Position numbers and translations under genes: made by a program. 41,307 nt of DNA from Candidatus Thermoflexus sinensis. GTDB taxonomy: Bacteria; Chloroflexota; Anaerolineae; Thermoflexales; Thermoflexaceae. Positions 31,901-41,173 of the stretch are shown piece after piece. A model generated the notes under the pieces. That model was given only the letters and a program-made list of their open reading frames with translations, searched no databases and was not told where the DNA came from. Within the stretch, counting starts at the first letter, position 1. Every line of letters begins with the position of its first letter. The DNA is taken from the NCBI GenBank assembly GCA_016842045.1, contig JAEVEY010000024.1, forward strand, positions 1-41,307. Direction: 5' to 3'.

Positions 31901-34900
31901 AGTGGGACGATGATCGCGGAGCGAATTGAATCTGCTCCAGGTGCAGGAGAAAATCCCTCCCCATCCTGGATAGCATCCATAATCCGCACAATCGTATCCT
32001 GATCGATGGCCCGGGCGAGGGCTCCCGTCCGCGGTTGGGCGTTGCCTTTCTCGAGATACTCAGACAGCCATCCTGCCGAGGCCGCAACCTCCAGCTGGGT
32101 CGGATCCGGGCTGATCAGGAAGATCACCGCTCCATCGCCCATCATCTCCTCAACGGCCAATCGGACAGCTATCTCAAACACTTCCTCAGAGCGCAAAGTG
32201 GCAGTTAAGGCTCGTGAGATCCGACTTAACGCTTCCTGCAGGCGGGCGCGCCGTTGCTCGGCCTCATAAAGCATGGTATTGGCCAGGGCAACCCCGACCT
32301 GATCCGCCAGCGCCCGGGCGAGCTGGATCTCCTCTTCGGTGAAATGGCGCAGCCGGGTATCACTGATCTCGATCAGACCGATCGCGCGACCCCGCACCCA
32401 CAGCGGAAGCATCAGGCATGTCTGATAGCCGAAACCCTGCATCCAGGCCTTTTCATGCGGATCGGCCTCTGGATCGTCCATTCGAATCACAAGGAAATCC
32501 CCTTCCTGCAGCAGACGAGCGGTCGCCGGATATTCTGCCAGAGGGTAATGACGGCCGATCTCCGGTGGAGAAGGATCTTCCGCCTGTCGCTCCGGAGGTG
32601 TGTAATCCGCGTAAACCACAAGGGCATCGCCCTGAGGGTTCAGGAGCGAGATCGTGCAGTTGGTGCTCTGGAGCACGCCGGCCAGATGACGCGACGCCTG
32701 CCAGAGGACTTCCTCCGTGCTGAGGGTGGAAGCCGCCAGGGCGGCCCCCACCACCAGCGCCCCCAGATCCCGGATCCGCCGCTGGGTTTCCTGATACAGG
32801 CCAGCGTTCTGAAAGGCGATAGCCGCGTGGAAAGCCAGAAGCTGCATAGCCTCCAGCTCTTCCGCTTGAAAATCCCTTGAGGCACCTACCGGGAGCGCCA
32901 GAAAACCCAGAGTCCGCTCGCCATGCTGGAGCGGCACCATCCATACCTGATCCTCCGGACACCCGCTCAGCCACCCCTGATCTCCTCCCTCCCGAAGGAG
33001 ACGCGGTCCGGCGAGGAGCCCTCCATGGAGAGCAGATACCTTCTCGCGGGGCAAGCGCTGTCCGGGAGGGCACCGCTGGGGATCCACCGTTGCCTGCAAG
33101 ACCAGATCCTCACTGGAAGGATCCCAGATCCAGATCTGAGCCTCCTCCGTATCGAAGAACTCGCAGGCCATCCGGACCGTCCGGTCCAGGATCTTTTCCG
33201 GATCCATCTCAGTCGCCAGCTCCATCATCGCCCGACTCAACCGTGCCATGAGCTGACTCCGGCGGCGCTCCCGCCGGGTCATCCGGACCGTTTCCAGGAT
33301 CCCACTTAACTGATCGGTGATCGCCGCGATGAACGCCTGCTCAGAGGGGGTCAGTCGTTCCAGATGGGAAGAGGCCAGACCCAGCAGGCCAATCGTTCGA
33401 TCCTGCACCCGAAGCGGAGCCAGGACAACAGCGCGAATACCTCCAGGCCATCCCGCTTCAGGCGACCGGCAAACCTGGACCTGATCTCCCTGAAGCGCCC
33501 TGGCCAGCGTCTCGGGGGGTAGCTGTGCGATCAACGTCTGGACCGGCTCCGGATCGCGGCCCCTCACATACCACCCTTTCCCTTCGCCTTCTGAGAGAAG
33601 CAACCATCCATCCTCGAAGCCCAGGCTCTCCAGGAGCCACCCCAGGGCCTCCTCAGCCAGCCGAGGGACTTCCGGGATCAAATTAGGTAGGCCAATCATC
33701 GTGTGGAAAGCGGTCAACTCACGAGCCATCCGCTGGGAATGTTCCAGCAACCGGAAAACATACAGGGTGGAGGCGAGCAGCCCGCTTAAGGCCTCAATTA
33801 GACGCGCTTCCACCTCTGTCCTTTCGGAGATCGGCCGGCTTCGTCCAAGAATCGCCAGGCCCAGCGGGCGGCCAGCGAAGCACAGAGGGATCACATCGGC
33901 GGAGGCAAACACGGAGGAAGGCAGCAGATCCTTTAAGGGACCTGGAAGACGCTCCCATGGGATCCCCTGAACGCCTTCCATCCCCATCAAAACCTGAAGG
34001 CTTCGCTGATCAGCAGGTGGAGTCCACTCTTCAGGCTTTAAACCAACCACCAGAGGCATTGAGAGGGAGGAACGGGCCTCTTCCGGGAGGAGAAGGACTC
34101 CAACCTCCGCGCGGGCCAGTTTCAGGAGGATGCGCAACGCCAGACCTAACCACTCCTCCACATCGGTGATTTGGGCCGCCTCACGGCCGGCCTCCCCAAT
34201 CTGAGCGATCGCCTGTTGATGTCGGTTCAGCTCCGCAAGGGCCGATCGTAAGCGCTCGGCGGTCACCAGGGCCAGGGCGATTTGATTACCGATCAGGGTC
34301 AGCAGATCGCGCTCCATGGAGAAGGCCGGACGAGGCCATCGGTAACCGAAGGCCAGAAGGCCGACCGGGGTTCCATGATGGATCAGCGGGAGCATCACCA
34401 GCGTGCGAATGCCAGCCCATTCCACGATCTCCCGGGTGATGGGCGCCAGGATGGCTGTCCGGGTGTCCTCGATATACCAGGCATACCGATGGGCCTGGAA
34501 GGCTCTGTATGTCGGCTCATCGAGCTCCAGATGGCTGAACCGGGCCAGGAACCCCTCGTCCAGGCCAAAGCTGATCAGCAGATCCATGCGCTGGCCCTGG
34601 ACCTGATAGGCCACCCCCATATCCGCTTTCCATACTTCTATCAAGAGATGAAGAGCGCTGGATATCAGAGCTCGCGGATCGTGGAGGTGATGGCCGAGTT
34701 CGGCCAGCATCCCCAGGGTCTGGGAGAGCTCTCGCTGAAGCCGCTCCTCCGCGCTGGAAGCGATCTGACGAATCACGCCCCAGGAGGGACCGGGGGTGGC
34801 CAGCCAGCGGGCCTGGCCGCGCTCCCCCTGAGGTCCGAGGACGATCTCCCAGGCCGCCGGAAGGCCTTCATGGAAGAGCCGGCGCCACGCCTCTTCCATC

Positions 34901-35379
34901 ACCCCTCGCTGAGCCAGGCTGATCCATTCCCAGAGCGGGCGTTCCAGGAAGCCTGCACGAGGAGTCTGCCAGAAAGAGGAGGCCGCAGCATTCAGCCAGA
35001 GAACCCTTCCCTCCGGGTCCAGCACATAAAGAGGCTCCCCCATGGCCTCCCATTGAGCCAGGCGCTCCATCGGAAGCAGAGGATCCAGATAAAGTTGAAG
35101 GATATGCGAGGATCGCCCCAGCGCAGCGATAAAACGGCAGGGGAGAGCCTGAGGGGTCAACCAGAGATATCCGGTGGAATGTTCCCCCTTCTGGATCGCC
35201 TCTTTCAGGGCGGGCCAGGAAGGAGAGATTCTCGTGATGCATTCGGTAGCCCGGAGACGACCCCGACGCTCCAGCCATGACTCCAGGATAGCGGCGAGCC
35301 GCTCATCCGGGAGAAAGCGATCGCTACGCAGATCCAGACGAGCCCTGAATGCATATGAAATCTTCTTTTGCCGACCCAT
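28999..35379 (-). CDS. Giant cytoplasmic sensor histidine kinase with ten GAF-like domains
   Basis: 2126 residues; ATG 35379 has GAGGAG 7 nt upstream. Order: unknown N-terminal region (1-105); PAS-like domain (about 108-160, YVLDPEGRVLWLNAAA); ten successive GAF-like domains at about 233-378, 406-548, 567-705, 725-868, 885-1045, 1062-1210, 1229-1375, 1396-1545, 1561-1706 and 1725-1870, most ending in an AIxNARLYxE-type signalling helix; HisKA with phosphoacceptor H1897 (NVSHELRTPL); HATPase with N box NLLHNAVKF (near 2014), DTGIGI (2042) and GGMGLGL (2071). No membrane helix, so it senses internal signals. No response regulator or receiver domain adjoins. The middle GAFs resemble each other most (GEGVVGR, PDV, AVPL), suggesting internal duplication. 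It follows secA on the same strand after 114 bp. Confidence 0.9.
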   Translation of the reverse strand: MGRQKKISYAFRARLDLRSDRFLPDERLAAILESWLERRGRLRATECITRISPSWPALKEAIQKGEHSTGYLWLTPQALPCRFIAALGRSSHILQLYLDPLLPMERLAQWEAMGEPLYVLDPEGRVLWLNAAASSFWQTPRAGFLERPLWEWISLAQRGVMEEAWRRLFHEGLPAAWEIVLGPQGERGQARWLATPGPSWGVIRQIASSAEERLQRELSQTLGMLAELGHHLHDPRALISSALHLLIEVWKADMGVAYQVQGQRMDLLISFGLDEGFLARFSHLELDEPTYRAFQAHRYAWYIEDTRTAILAPITREIVEWAGIRTLVMLPLIHHGTPVGLLAFGYRWPRPAFSMERDLLTLIGNQIALALVTAERLRSALAELNRHQQAIAQIGEAGREAAQITDVEEWLGLALRILLKLARAEVGVLLLPEEARSSLSMPLVVGLKPEEWTPPADQRSLQVLMGMEGVQGIPWERLPGPLKDLLPSSVFASADVIPLCFAGRPLGLAILGRSRPISERTEVEARLIEALSGLLASTLYVFRLLEHSQRMARELTAFHTMIGLPNLIPEVPRLAEEALGWLLESLGFEDGWLLLSEGEGKGWYVRGRDPEPVQTLIAQLPPETLARALQGDQVQVCRSPEAGWPGGIRAVVLAPLRVQDRTIGLLGLASSHLERLTPSEQAFIAAITDQLSGILETVRMTRRERRRSQLMARLSRAMMELATEMDPEKILDRTVRMACEFFDTEEAQIWIWDPSSEDLVLQATVDPQRCPPGQRLPREKVSALHGGLLAGPRLLREGGDQGWLSGCPEDQVWMVPLQHGERTLGFLALPVGASRDFQAEELEAMQLLAFHAAIAFQNAGLYQETQRRIRDLGALVVGAALAASTLSTEEVLWQASRHLAGVLQSTNCTISLLNPQGDALVVYADYTPPERQAEDPSPPEIGRHYPLAEYPATARLLQEGDFLVIRMDDPEADPHEKAWMQGFGYQTCLMLPLWVRGRAIGLIEISDTRLRHFTEEEIQLARALADQVGVALANTMLYEAEQRRARLQEALSRISRALTATLRSEEVFEIAVRLAVEEMMGDGAVIFLISPDPTQLEVAASAGWLSEYLEKGNAQPRTGALARAIDQDTIVRIMDAIQDGEGFSPAPGADSIRSAIIVPLRMEDFIVGVLVLFSIHPHAFFPEDEPIFRSLADHISLALHNARLYEESQKRIAELSALQEMAAQVTSTLDLHRVLETVGRHLLGLTGGDRAYIHLFSENTEHWRSGMTLTREGKILFEAPRPRLEGVTETVVRTGHPLVIPDTSTHPLFQDPETRAWGIGAIAAFPLRHAGQIMGALHVVFESPRLFSADELRWLSTIVDQVAVAIANARLYEEALSRLRELETLHRASEIAVRFTDFDALVEQIIRLLQGEPAFQYVALFLVDPVDPDVLVRYRAGKREEEALRANRLRLGEGVVGRAAATRSPVLVPDVQADEGYLPRIPQTRAELAVPLLLSDRLIGVLDVQSPEPGAFREDHVRMLSALAGQLAIALENARLFHQVRRRLNELSILYEVIAAATATLDPERVIRQALLAIRRTLGFEAVECLLLEEETGRLRSYGHYGFSEQAILIPLTIHQGITGRVARTGIPALVPDVTQDPDYLEAEPGTRSELAVPMKIGDRVIGVLNAESPRLDAFTEEDLRLMTTLAGHLAVILENARLYRETTQRLREVTTLYEFARRMSTTLDLGVLLDSVVVTLREVLHCRAANIMLLNPRTELLEIRAAAGVKDRWRQEARLRIGEGIAGQVVQQKRPIYVPDTTKDPRFVVFDPSVRSLMCVPLMVGDRVIGALSVDHEIPNAFQPEHERLLTIVAAQAAAAIENARLFYELKAHAEELRRAYEELQEADRLKDEIVQNVSHELRTPLTFIKGYVDLLLDGSMGPLTEAQREAMEIIAEKTNLLSRLVGDIVTLQRIERGTLNFEAVDIVALARISIQSFQLTASQAGLEFSMEDPGAPVIVWGDRERLSQVLDNLLHNAVKFSPNGGRITVRVQDLEDCVQVSVQDTGIGIPPDKLERIFERFYQVDGSTKRRFGGMGLGLAIVKRIVEAHGGRVWAESELGKGSTFYFTIPKPPTVAPDELLEFLFGES

Positions 35380-35493
35380 CCCGATCTCCTCATCAAATCC
35401 TAAAGCTGGATCACATGTTCCAGTGGGAGAGTGAGGCATGGTTTGCCCCACCCCCTGAAAGCCCCAGGGGCGCAATAGGGCACTTTCGATTTC

Positions 35494-38400
35494 TCAACGG
35501 CGACGGCGTTCGGCCGTCGATGAGGAGGCAGGGATCGTTCCGGGCAGAGGAGGCGCCCCTGGCCGGCCATGGCAATGCTTATACTTCTTGCCGCTGCCGC
35601 ATGGACATGGATCGTTCCGCCCGATGGAGCGAGACGCGGCCTCCGGCTGAACCCGCGCTCGGGATCCCGGGGCGCCCCGGCGTTCCCGGGCCAGGGCCTG
35701 GCCGGTGGGCACGATCAGGAAAAGACGCCGCACCGTTTCCGCCCGGATGTTGTTCAACAGATCCTGGAACATCTCAAAGGCCCGCCGTTTGTATTCGACC
35801 AGCGGATCCCGCTGGCCGAAGGCCTCCAGCCCGATCCCCTGCCGCAGGTTCTCAATGGCCGTGAGATAATCAACCCATAGTTGACCGATCAGGCTGAGCA
35901 ACAGGTTACGGGCAGCGGTGGAGAAGGCCCGACGCCCGAAGAACCGGATGGCTTCCTCCTGAAGCTCCGGCTCCCAGCGCCCGAAGGGGATTTCCGCCAC
36001 CGCCGCCCAGCGCTCCGCCCCCAGCCAGTTCATCAGGCTGAGGCGGGTCGCTTCCTCCAGATCAATGGGCCGCTGCTCTGTCATCGAGGTCCACACGGTG
36101 CGGCCGAGCTCTTCTTCGCGGGCCTCCAGCACCCCCCGGAGGTGTTCCAGGATCCGCACGCCGCGCTCGGATGCAGGGACCTCCTCCAGCAGCTGTCCCG
36201 CCAGATAAGAGAGCGGGAATACCACCTGCGCATAGGTCACCCGTTGATGGGTCCGTGCATCAAACGCGGTCTGCCGGGTAAACTGGGCTTCCCAGAGCAC
36301 CTGCGCCAGCGTGGCCGGATCCCGCTGTCCGTTCAGGCGATCCGCCAGGATCCCCTCCACCTCCCGGAGATGGGCTTCCAGGCGGTTCTGGCTCTCCTGC
36401 AGGATCCCCTCACGGATGATTTCCGCCAGCTCTTCCCAGGGGACCTCCAGCAGGTCCGTCTCACGAAGGGTGAGCCCGACGCCGGCTCGCCGGGCCGCAG
36501 CGGTCAGGGCCTGCAGGCGCAGCGTGCGGTGCCCGGCCTCCCGCACCGCCTCCATCAGGCGTTCCCGCACCTCCTCCGGCGAGGTGGTCCGCAGGCCCTC
36601 CAGCCGGATCTCCAGGCCGGTCAGCTCGCGCACCCGCTCCACGAGGCTGCGCAGGTTCAATCCCGGATGGCCCTCCGTGCCTTCCTGAAGCCAATCCTCG
36701 AAAGCCCGTTCCGCTGTATCCACCCAATCCGAGAGGGCCTCCCGGCTGCGCTCGGCCACCGCCTGGACGGCGCGGGCTGCCGCTTCCGCCCAGTGGGCGG
36801 CCGCTGCCTGGGCTGCCTCGTGAAGCAACGCCACCACCCCCTGGAGGGAAGGCTCGCCGGACTCCAGACGCTCCAGGAACAGGGCCAGGCTGAAGGAAGG
36901 GAGGAACCGACCGTCGCTCAGCACCATGGGGGGCTGGACGCTGTCCAGCCATTCGATGACCTTCCATCCCTCGCCGGGCTTCATCTGCCGCAGCCGGCGT
37001 TCGACCTCCGCCTCCACCATCGCCCAGAGATCGTCATGGAGGTCATCCCGCAGAAGCAACCGGAGGCGCTGGCTGTAGATCAGCTCCCGCTGGCGATTGA
37101 GGACGTCGTCGTATTCCAGCAGGTGCTTGCGGATATCGAAGTTGTAACCCTCAACTCGCCGCTGGGCTTCCTCAATGGTTTTGTTCAACCATGGATGTTC
37201 CAGCGGCTCGTCATCATCTCCCCATACCCGCTCCATCCAGCCCCGCAGGCGATCCCCGGCGAACCGCCGGAGCAGATCATCCTCCAGGGAGAGATAGAAG
37301 CGGGAGGAGCCCGGATCCCCCTGGCGCCCGGAACGACCGCGCAACTGGTTGTCGATCCGTCGCGCCTCGTGGCGCTCGGTGCCAATCACATGGAGGCCTC
37401 CCAGGGCCTTCACCGTGCGCTCGCCCTCGATGTGCTCCAGGAAGCGCTGCACGGCCTCCCGATACAACCCATACTGGGAAGGATCCAGCCGGCGCAGCGC
37501 CCCGGCCCGTTCCTCAAACGTCATCTCATAGGGATCGAACCCGGCCCGACGCAGAACCCGGTTCACATCGCCCAGGACCTCCTCCGGCAACTCGCCGCCC
37601 AGTTTGATGTCCACGCCGCGTCCGGCCATATTGGTGGCAATGGTCACCGCCCCCACCCGGCCGGCCTGAGCGATAATGCGTGCCTCCCGGTCGTGGTGGC
37701 GCGCGTTCAGCACCTCATGGGGAATCCCGTGCTCCAGGACCCGCCGGAGTCGATCCGGATGCTCCACCTCCCACAAGGCCATCAGACGCTCCAAATTCGC
37801 CGGGGCGAGCGGATCGGGTTCCACCCCCAGGGCCCGAGCCCATGAGCGGAGCTTCCCCAGAGGGAGCTTCTCCGGAGGCTGGCCGAGCAGGCCGCGCTCC
37901 TCCTCCGACAGGGGAATATCCTCCCCCTCCGCCTCTCGACGCCGCAGTGCATCCTTCACCAGGTCCACCAGCGCCAGCCAGCGCAGGCCCTCCGCCTGCA
38001 GGCGTTTGCTCAGGTAATCCGAAGCTTCTACAGAGGTCGTCCCCACCAGCACCGGCCGTCCCGTCGTATGCATCCGGACGATCTCCCGCACGATGGCCCG
38101 GTGCTTGGCCTCTTTGGTCCGATAAATCACATCCGGATGATCGATGCGGATCATCGGACGGTGGGTCGGGATGACCACCACGTCCAGCCCATAGATCTTC
38201 TGGAACTCCTCGGCCTCCGTCGCCGCCGTGCCGGTCATCCCGGCCAGCTTTTCATACATGCGGAAGTAGTTCTGGATCGTGATGGTGGCGTAGGTGACGT
38301 TCTCCGGGCGGATGGGCACCCCCTCCTTGGCCTCGATCGCCTGATGAAGGCCATCGGACCAGCGACGGTCGGGCATCAGACGGCCGGTGAATTCATCGAT

Positions 38401-39567
38401 GATCACCACCTGACGGCCCTGCACGATGTAGTCCCGATTGCGGTGATAGAGGAACTGAGCCTTGAGGGCCTGCTCCAGGTGATGGATCATCTTCATCTGC
38501 TCTGGGGTGAGCTCCTCGGGGCGCTCCGGATCGAAGAGCGGCTTGCCGATGAGCTGCTCGATCCGGTCGTAGCCGGAATCGGTGAGGTGGACCGTGCGGT
38601 GCTTCTCGTCGATCTCGTAATCCCCGGGCCGCAACTGCTTCACGATCTGGGCCCAGCGGATGTATTCCTCGGTCGCTTCCTCCGCCGGGCCGCTGATGAT
38701 CAGCGGCGTCCGCGCCTCATCGATCAGGATGTTATCCACCTCGTCGACAATGGCGTAGCGATGCGGGCGCTCCAGCCGCTGGACCCGGGCCTCGAGGGTA
38801 AAGGCCATATTATCCCGGAGGTAATCGAAGCCGAACTCGTTGTTTGTCCCATAGGTGATATCCGCCAGGTAGGCTTCCTTGCGCGAGACCGGGCGCAGCT
38901 GGGCGAAGTCCTCCTTCCCCCCATCGTAATCCGGGTCATAGATGTAAGCGTTGCCTTCCCCGGCCTGTAGCAATCCCACCCGGAGGCCCAGCATGTGGTA
39001 AATCGGGCCCATCCAGCGGGTATCCCGCCGGGCCAGGTAATCGTTGACGGTCACCAGATGGGCTCCCAGCCCCAGCAAAGCGTTCAGATACAGTGGAAGG
39101 GTGGCGACCAGGGTTTTCCCCTCGCCGGTCTTCATCTCGGCGACCTTGCCGAAGTGAAGCGCGATGCCACCCAGCAGCTGCACGTCGTAATGGCGCAGCC
39201 CCAGGGTTCGCTTCGAAGCCTCCCGCACCGCAGCGAAGGCCTGGGGGAGGATTTCCTCCAGGACTGCTTCCTCCGCCTGGCGCAGCTCGGACAGGCGCTG
39301 CTTCACCTCGTATTCCAGCTGAGTGCGCCGGTCCGGATCGCGCTCCACCAGCCAGGTCAGATAAGCCCGGCGATAAGCCTCCCGATGGCCGGCGATCGCC
39401 TCCGCGATCTGCGCCCGGAACCGGTCGGTCATCGCCCGCAATTCGGCGTCCGTCAATGCCTCAAACTCCGGCTCCAGACGGTTAATGGCCTCTACCAGGG
39501 GAGCCCAGCGGCGCAACCAGCGATCCGATGGATCCCCCAGGATCTTTCCCAGGATCTGTTTCAGCAT
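35494..39567 (-). CDS. secA: Preprotein translocase ATPase SecA, unusually long
   Basis: 1357 residues against about 840-950 for most SecA. SecA drives preproteins through SecYEG. ATG 39567 ([12 protein letters not shown]) has GAGAGGGAGG upstream. Seen: Walker [17 protein letters not shown] near residue 147, [36 protein letters not shown], the preprotein-binding [10 protein letters not shown] region, [37 protein letters not shown] and [18 protein letters not shown]. Two insertions explain the length: about 90 residues in the second nucleotide-binding domain after [13 protein letters not shown], and about 280 extra residues in the helical scaffold/wing between [14 protein letters not shown] and [15 protein letters not shown]. 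The end has a zinc SEC-C motif ([13 protein letters not shown]) that contacts SecB or ribosomes in other bacteria. Confidence 0.96.
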   Translation of the reverse strand: MLKQILGKILGDPSDRWLRRWAPLVEAINRLEPEFEALTDAELRAMTDRFRAQIAEAIAGHREAYRRAYLTWLVERDPDRRTQLEYEVKQRLSELRQAEEAVLEEILPQAFAAVREASKRTLGLRHYDVQLLGGIALHFGKVAEMKTGEGKTLVATLPLYLNALLGLGAHLVTVNDYLARRDTRWMGPIYHMLGLRVGLLQAGEGNAYIYDPDYDGGKEDFAQLRPVSRKEAYLADITYGTNNEFGFDYLRDNMAFTLEARVQRLERPHRYAIVDEVDNILIDEARTPLIISGPAEEATEEYIRWAQIVKQLRPGDYEIDEKHRTVHLTDSGYDRIEQLIGKPLFDPERPEELTPEQMKMIHHLEQALKAQFLYHRNRDYIVQGRQVVIIDEFTGRLMPDRRWSDGLHQAIEAKEGVPIRPENVTYATITIQNYFRMYEKLAGMTGTAATEAEEFQKIYGLDVVVIPTHRPMIRIDHPDVIYRTKEAKHRAIVREIVRMHTTGRPVLVGTTSVEASDYLSKRLQAEGLRWLALVDLVKDALRRREAEGEDIPLSEEERGLLGQPPEKLPLGKLRSWARALGVEPDPLAPANLERLMALWEVEHPDRLRRVLEHGIPHEVLNARHHDREARIIAQAGRVGAVTIATNMAGRGVDIKLGGELPEEVLGDVNRVLRRAGFDPYEMTFEERAGALRRLDPSQYGLYREAVQRFLEHIEGERTVKALGGLHVIGTERHEARRIDNQLRGRSGRQGDPGSSRFYLSLEDDLLRRFAGDRLRGWMERVWGDDDEPLEHPWLNKTIEEAQRRVEGYNFDIRKHLLEYDDVLNRQRELIYSQRLRLLLRDDLHDDLWAMVEAEVERRLRQMKPGEGWKVIEWLDSVQPPMVLSDGRFLPSFSLALFLERLESGEPSLQGVVALLHEAAQAAAAHWAEAAARAVQAVAERSREALSDWVDTAERAFEDWLQEGTEGHPGLNLRSLVERVRELTGLEIRLEGLRTTSPEEVRERLMEAVREAGHRTLRLQALTAAARRAGVGLTLRETDLLEVPWEELAEIIREGILQESQNRLEAHLREVEGILADRLNGQRDPATLAQVLWEAQFTRQTAFDARTHQRVTYAQVVFPLSYLAGQLLEEVPASERGVRILEHLRGVLEAREEELGRTVWTSMTEQRPIDLEEATRLSLMNWLGAERWAAVAEIPFGRWEPELQEEAIRFFGRRAFSTAARNLLLSLIGQLWVDYLTAIENLRQGIGLEAFGQRDPLVEYKRRAFEMFQDLLNNIRAETVRRLFLIVPTGQALARERRGAPGSRARVQPEAASRSIGRNDPCPCGSGKKYKHCHGRPGAPPLPGTIPASSSTAERRRR

Positions 39568-39747
39568 TGCCTCCCTCTCACCATAGGTGATGTCACGTAT
39601 GGGTGGGCCGGCCGCCCCACACACAGAAAGGGCCTCCGGGCAGAGCGGGTCGCTTGCGGCAACCTCACGGCCCACCAATCCGATGAAGCGAGTTCGCGCG
39701 CTTCAACCTAAGTTTAACTCAGAATACCCGACGTCGAGGAAAAGGGC

Positions 39748-39900
39748 CCCTGTCCCGCCGGATCGGGGCGGGGGACTTTCCCCACCCTCCATTCGGGCAC
39801 GCCGCCTCCCATGTCACTCCCTCTCGCAACGCTTCGCAGGGCGAGAGGAAGAAACGCAAGGAAAACCCACCGTGAGGCAGGCCACTTCGCCCCCTGCCTC
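39748..39900. repeat. Three consecutive hairpins upstream of secA
   Basis: About 39748-39777 (CCCGCC/GGCGGG type), 39820-39848 (CCTCTCGC with GCGAGAGG) and 39874-39900 (GAGGCAGG with CCTGCCTC). All are in the secA-cvpA divergent region, directly followed by a MITE relative. They look like decayed palindromic repeats or leader stems; no promoter motif for secA is clear among them. Confidence 0.4.
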
Positions 39901-39916
39901 GCCACCTCAAACTTTA

Positions 39917-40087
39917 TAGGACAGTTAAGGTCCGTCCAGGAGGAGTTTGGGGGCATTCCCCCTTTATCCTCCTCCCCGCGGCCTTTCGACCGCGGGGAGG
40001 AGGATAAAATTTTTGGGCTGGGACGGGCGTTGAGGGTGCCCGTCCCAGCCCAAAACCCCGTAGAGGAGATCAACTGCATAACTCCTA
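39917..40087. mobile_element. Diverged MITE relative (family A', about 171 bp)
   Basis: Right end AACTGCATAACTCCTA matches family A termini; the left end starts TAGGACAGTTAAGG, apparently shortened. The inside repeats the family A design with different sequence: hairpin 1 CCTCCTCCCCGCGG with its inverse, then hairpin 2 TTTGGGCTGGGACGGGC with its inverse. Flanks CTTTA and TTAAG do not match, so no target duplication is preserved. Confidence 0.6.
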
Positions 40088-40243
40088 TTAAGCCGATGGG
40101 GCCGCCAAAGGCAACCACCGGCTGGCTCCATATGATACCAGGCCTCAAACCTCCTTTGCCCTTCTCCGATCTTTTACACATCCCCCACAACCTGAAAGGC
40201 CGGCAAGAACGAGCTTCGGTAGCGAATTGATCTGCACCACACT

Positions 40244-40249
40244 TATAAT
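40244..40249 (+). promoter_or_regulatory. Possible -10 for the cvpA-like gene
   Basis: TATAAT about 200 bp ahead of the gene start, with no good -35 at 16-18 nt. If used, the transcript would have a long leader containing the stem at 40282-40304. Confidence 0.3.
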
Positions 40250-40281
40250 GAATGAAAAGACGCACTCGACCTTTTTCCCAT

Positions 40282-40304
40282 TTCGGGCGCCTTCGTCGCC
40301 CGAA
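40282..40304 (+). other. Leader hairpin upstream of the cvpA-like gene
   Basis: TTCGGGCG, a CCTTCGT loop, and CGCCCGAA form an 8-bp perfect stem preceded by CTTTTTCCCA. It lies 142 bp before the gene start and, with a second weaker stem near 40351-40375 (AAGGC…CGGG with CCCG…CCTT), suggests a structured leader. No known riboswitch fold recognised. Confidence 0.3.
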
Positions 40305-40446
40305 CTGGTCCAGGAACCGACGGAGGAGATCCCTCGCTCCATTTCACAAAGGCTAAGCGGGTAAGTCCCGCCTTGCGAATCCGTCTTCCGGGAAGCAGCG
40401 TGCTCGCACCGCATCGATCTCCCTATTTCCGGTTGGGGAGGAGCCT

Positions 40447-40989
40447 ATGATCTTCGATCTGGTGCTGGTTTTCGGAGCGCTGATCAGCGGGTTTATGGGA
40501 GGACGCAGAGGGCTGATCAAACAGCTCCTGAGCCTGGCCTCTGTTTATCTCTCCCTGCTGCTCGCCATCGGTTTTCAGGACCTCCTGGTGGGGGCCTTCA
40601 CCCGGGCTGTAGGGCTGATCACCGTCGAAACCTCTATCTTCTTCTTTGTTATGATTTTCCTGATCGCCTACATCGGCCTGGAGCTTTTGAATTTCGCCTT
40701 CTATCGGCAGACCCGCCTGGCGGCTCTGGGGTTGTTCGACTACATGCTGGGTGGACTCTCCGGGGTTCTCTGGTGGCTGGTCCTGGTGGGGGCCATCCTC
40801 ACCCTGATCTTCTACAGTTTCACGGTCCCCTGGACGTGGCGGCTGGCTCCCATTGCGGCTGCGCTCCGCGCGGATTTCAACGCTTCCATGACGCTCCCCA
40901 CACTGGCGATGCTCTTTAAGAACTATGCCATCATCCCCATCCGGCTGTTGATGCATCCGCTCCCTCCGATCCTGACCGGGTGGCCCTGA
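40447..40989 (+). CDS. CvpA-family membrane protein
   Basis: 180 residues with four membrane helices. ATG 40447 has GGGGAGGAG just upstream. The N-terminus follows the CvpA/colicin V production pattern: a first helix, then GGRRGLIKQLLSLASVYLSL, where the RGL and LLSL residues are typical. Helices at about 60-85 (FFFVMIFLIAYIGLELL) and 100-125 (LSGVLWWLVLVGAILTLIF) follow, then a polar C-terminus ending PPILTGWP. CvpA-like proteins are poorly understood membrane proteins linked to colicin V export and envelope stress. It is divergent from secA and separated from it by an 880-bp repeat-rich gap. Confidence 0.7.
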   Translation: MIFDLVLVFGALISGFMGGRRGLIKQLLSLASVYLSLLLAIGFQDLLVGAFTRAVGLITVETSIFFFVMIFLIAYIGLELLNFAFYRQTRLAALGLFDYMLGGLSGVLWWLVLVGAILTLIFYSFTVPWTWRLAPIAAALRADFNASMTLPTLAMLFKNYAIIPIRLLMHPLPPILTGWP

Positions 40990-41173
40990 AAGGAGGCGAA
41001 GGGGCAACAATTCAGCGATGGAAAGGGTTTGGCTCATGTCGGCCTTGAGGTGAAGCGAAACCTCCATCCGGGCTTCTGGCTTCCGAACGCCCCGAGAAAC
41101 CGGTCTCGATCTCCGGTCCATCATCCCGGGAATCCGAGGGGGAGCCCCTTCCCCCTGGTCGAGGCGAAAAATT

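Noticed and set aside
34282-35280. 332-codon and similar frames opposite the giant kinase (also 29770-30900)
   Set aside because: They are antisense shadows of GAF-domain coding sequence, with no ribosome binding sites and low-complexity composition.
35881-37845. 654-codon open frame opposite secA
   Set aside because: It is antisense to strongly conserved SecA motifs. Long shadow frames are expected in GC-rich coding DNA.
40990-41173. Gene downstream of the cvpA-like gene
   Set aside because: The only open frame runs into the MITE and lacks coding character; nothing supportable was found in this stretch.
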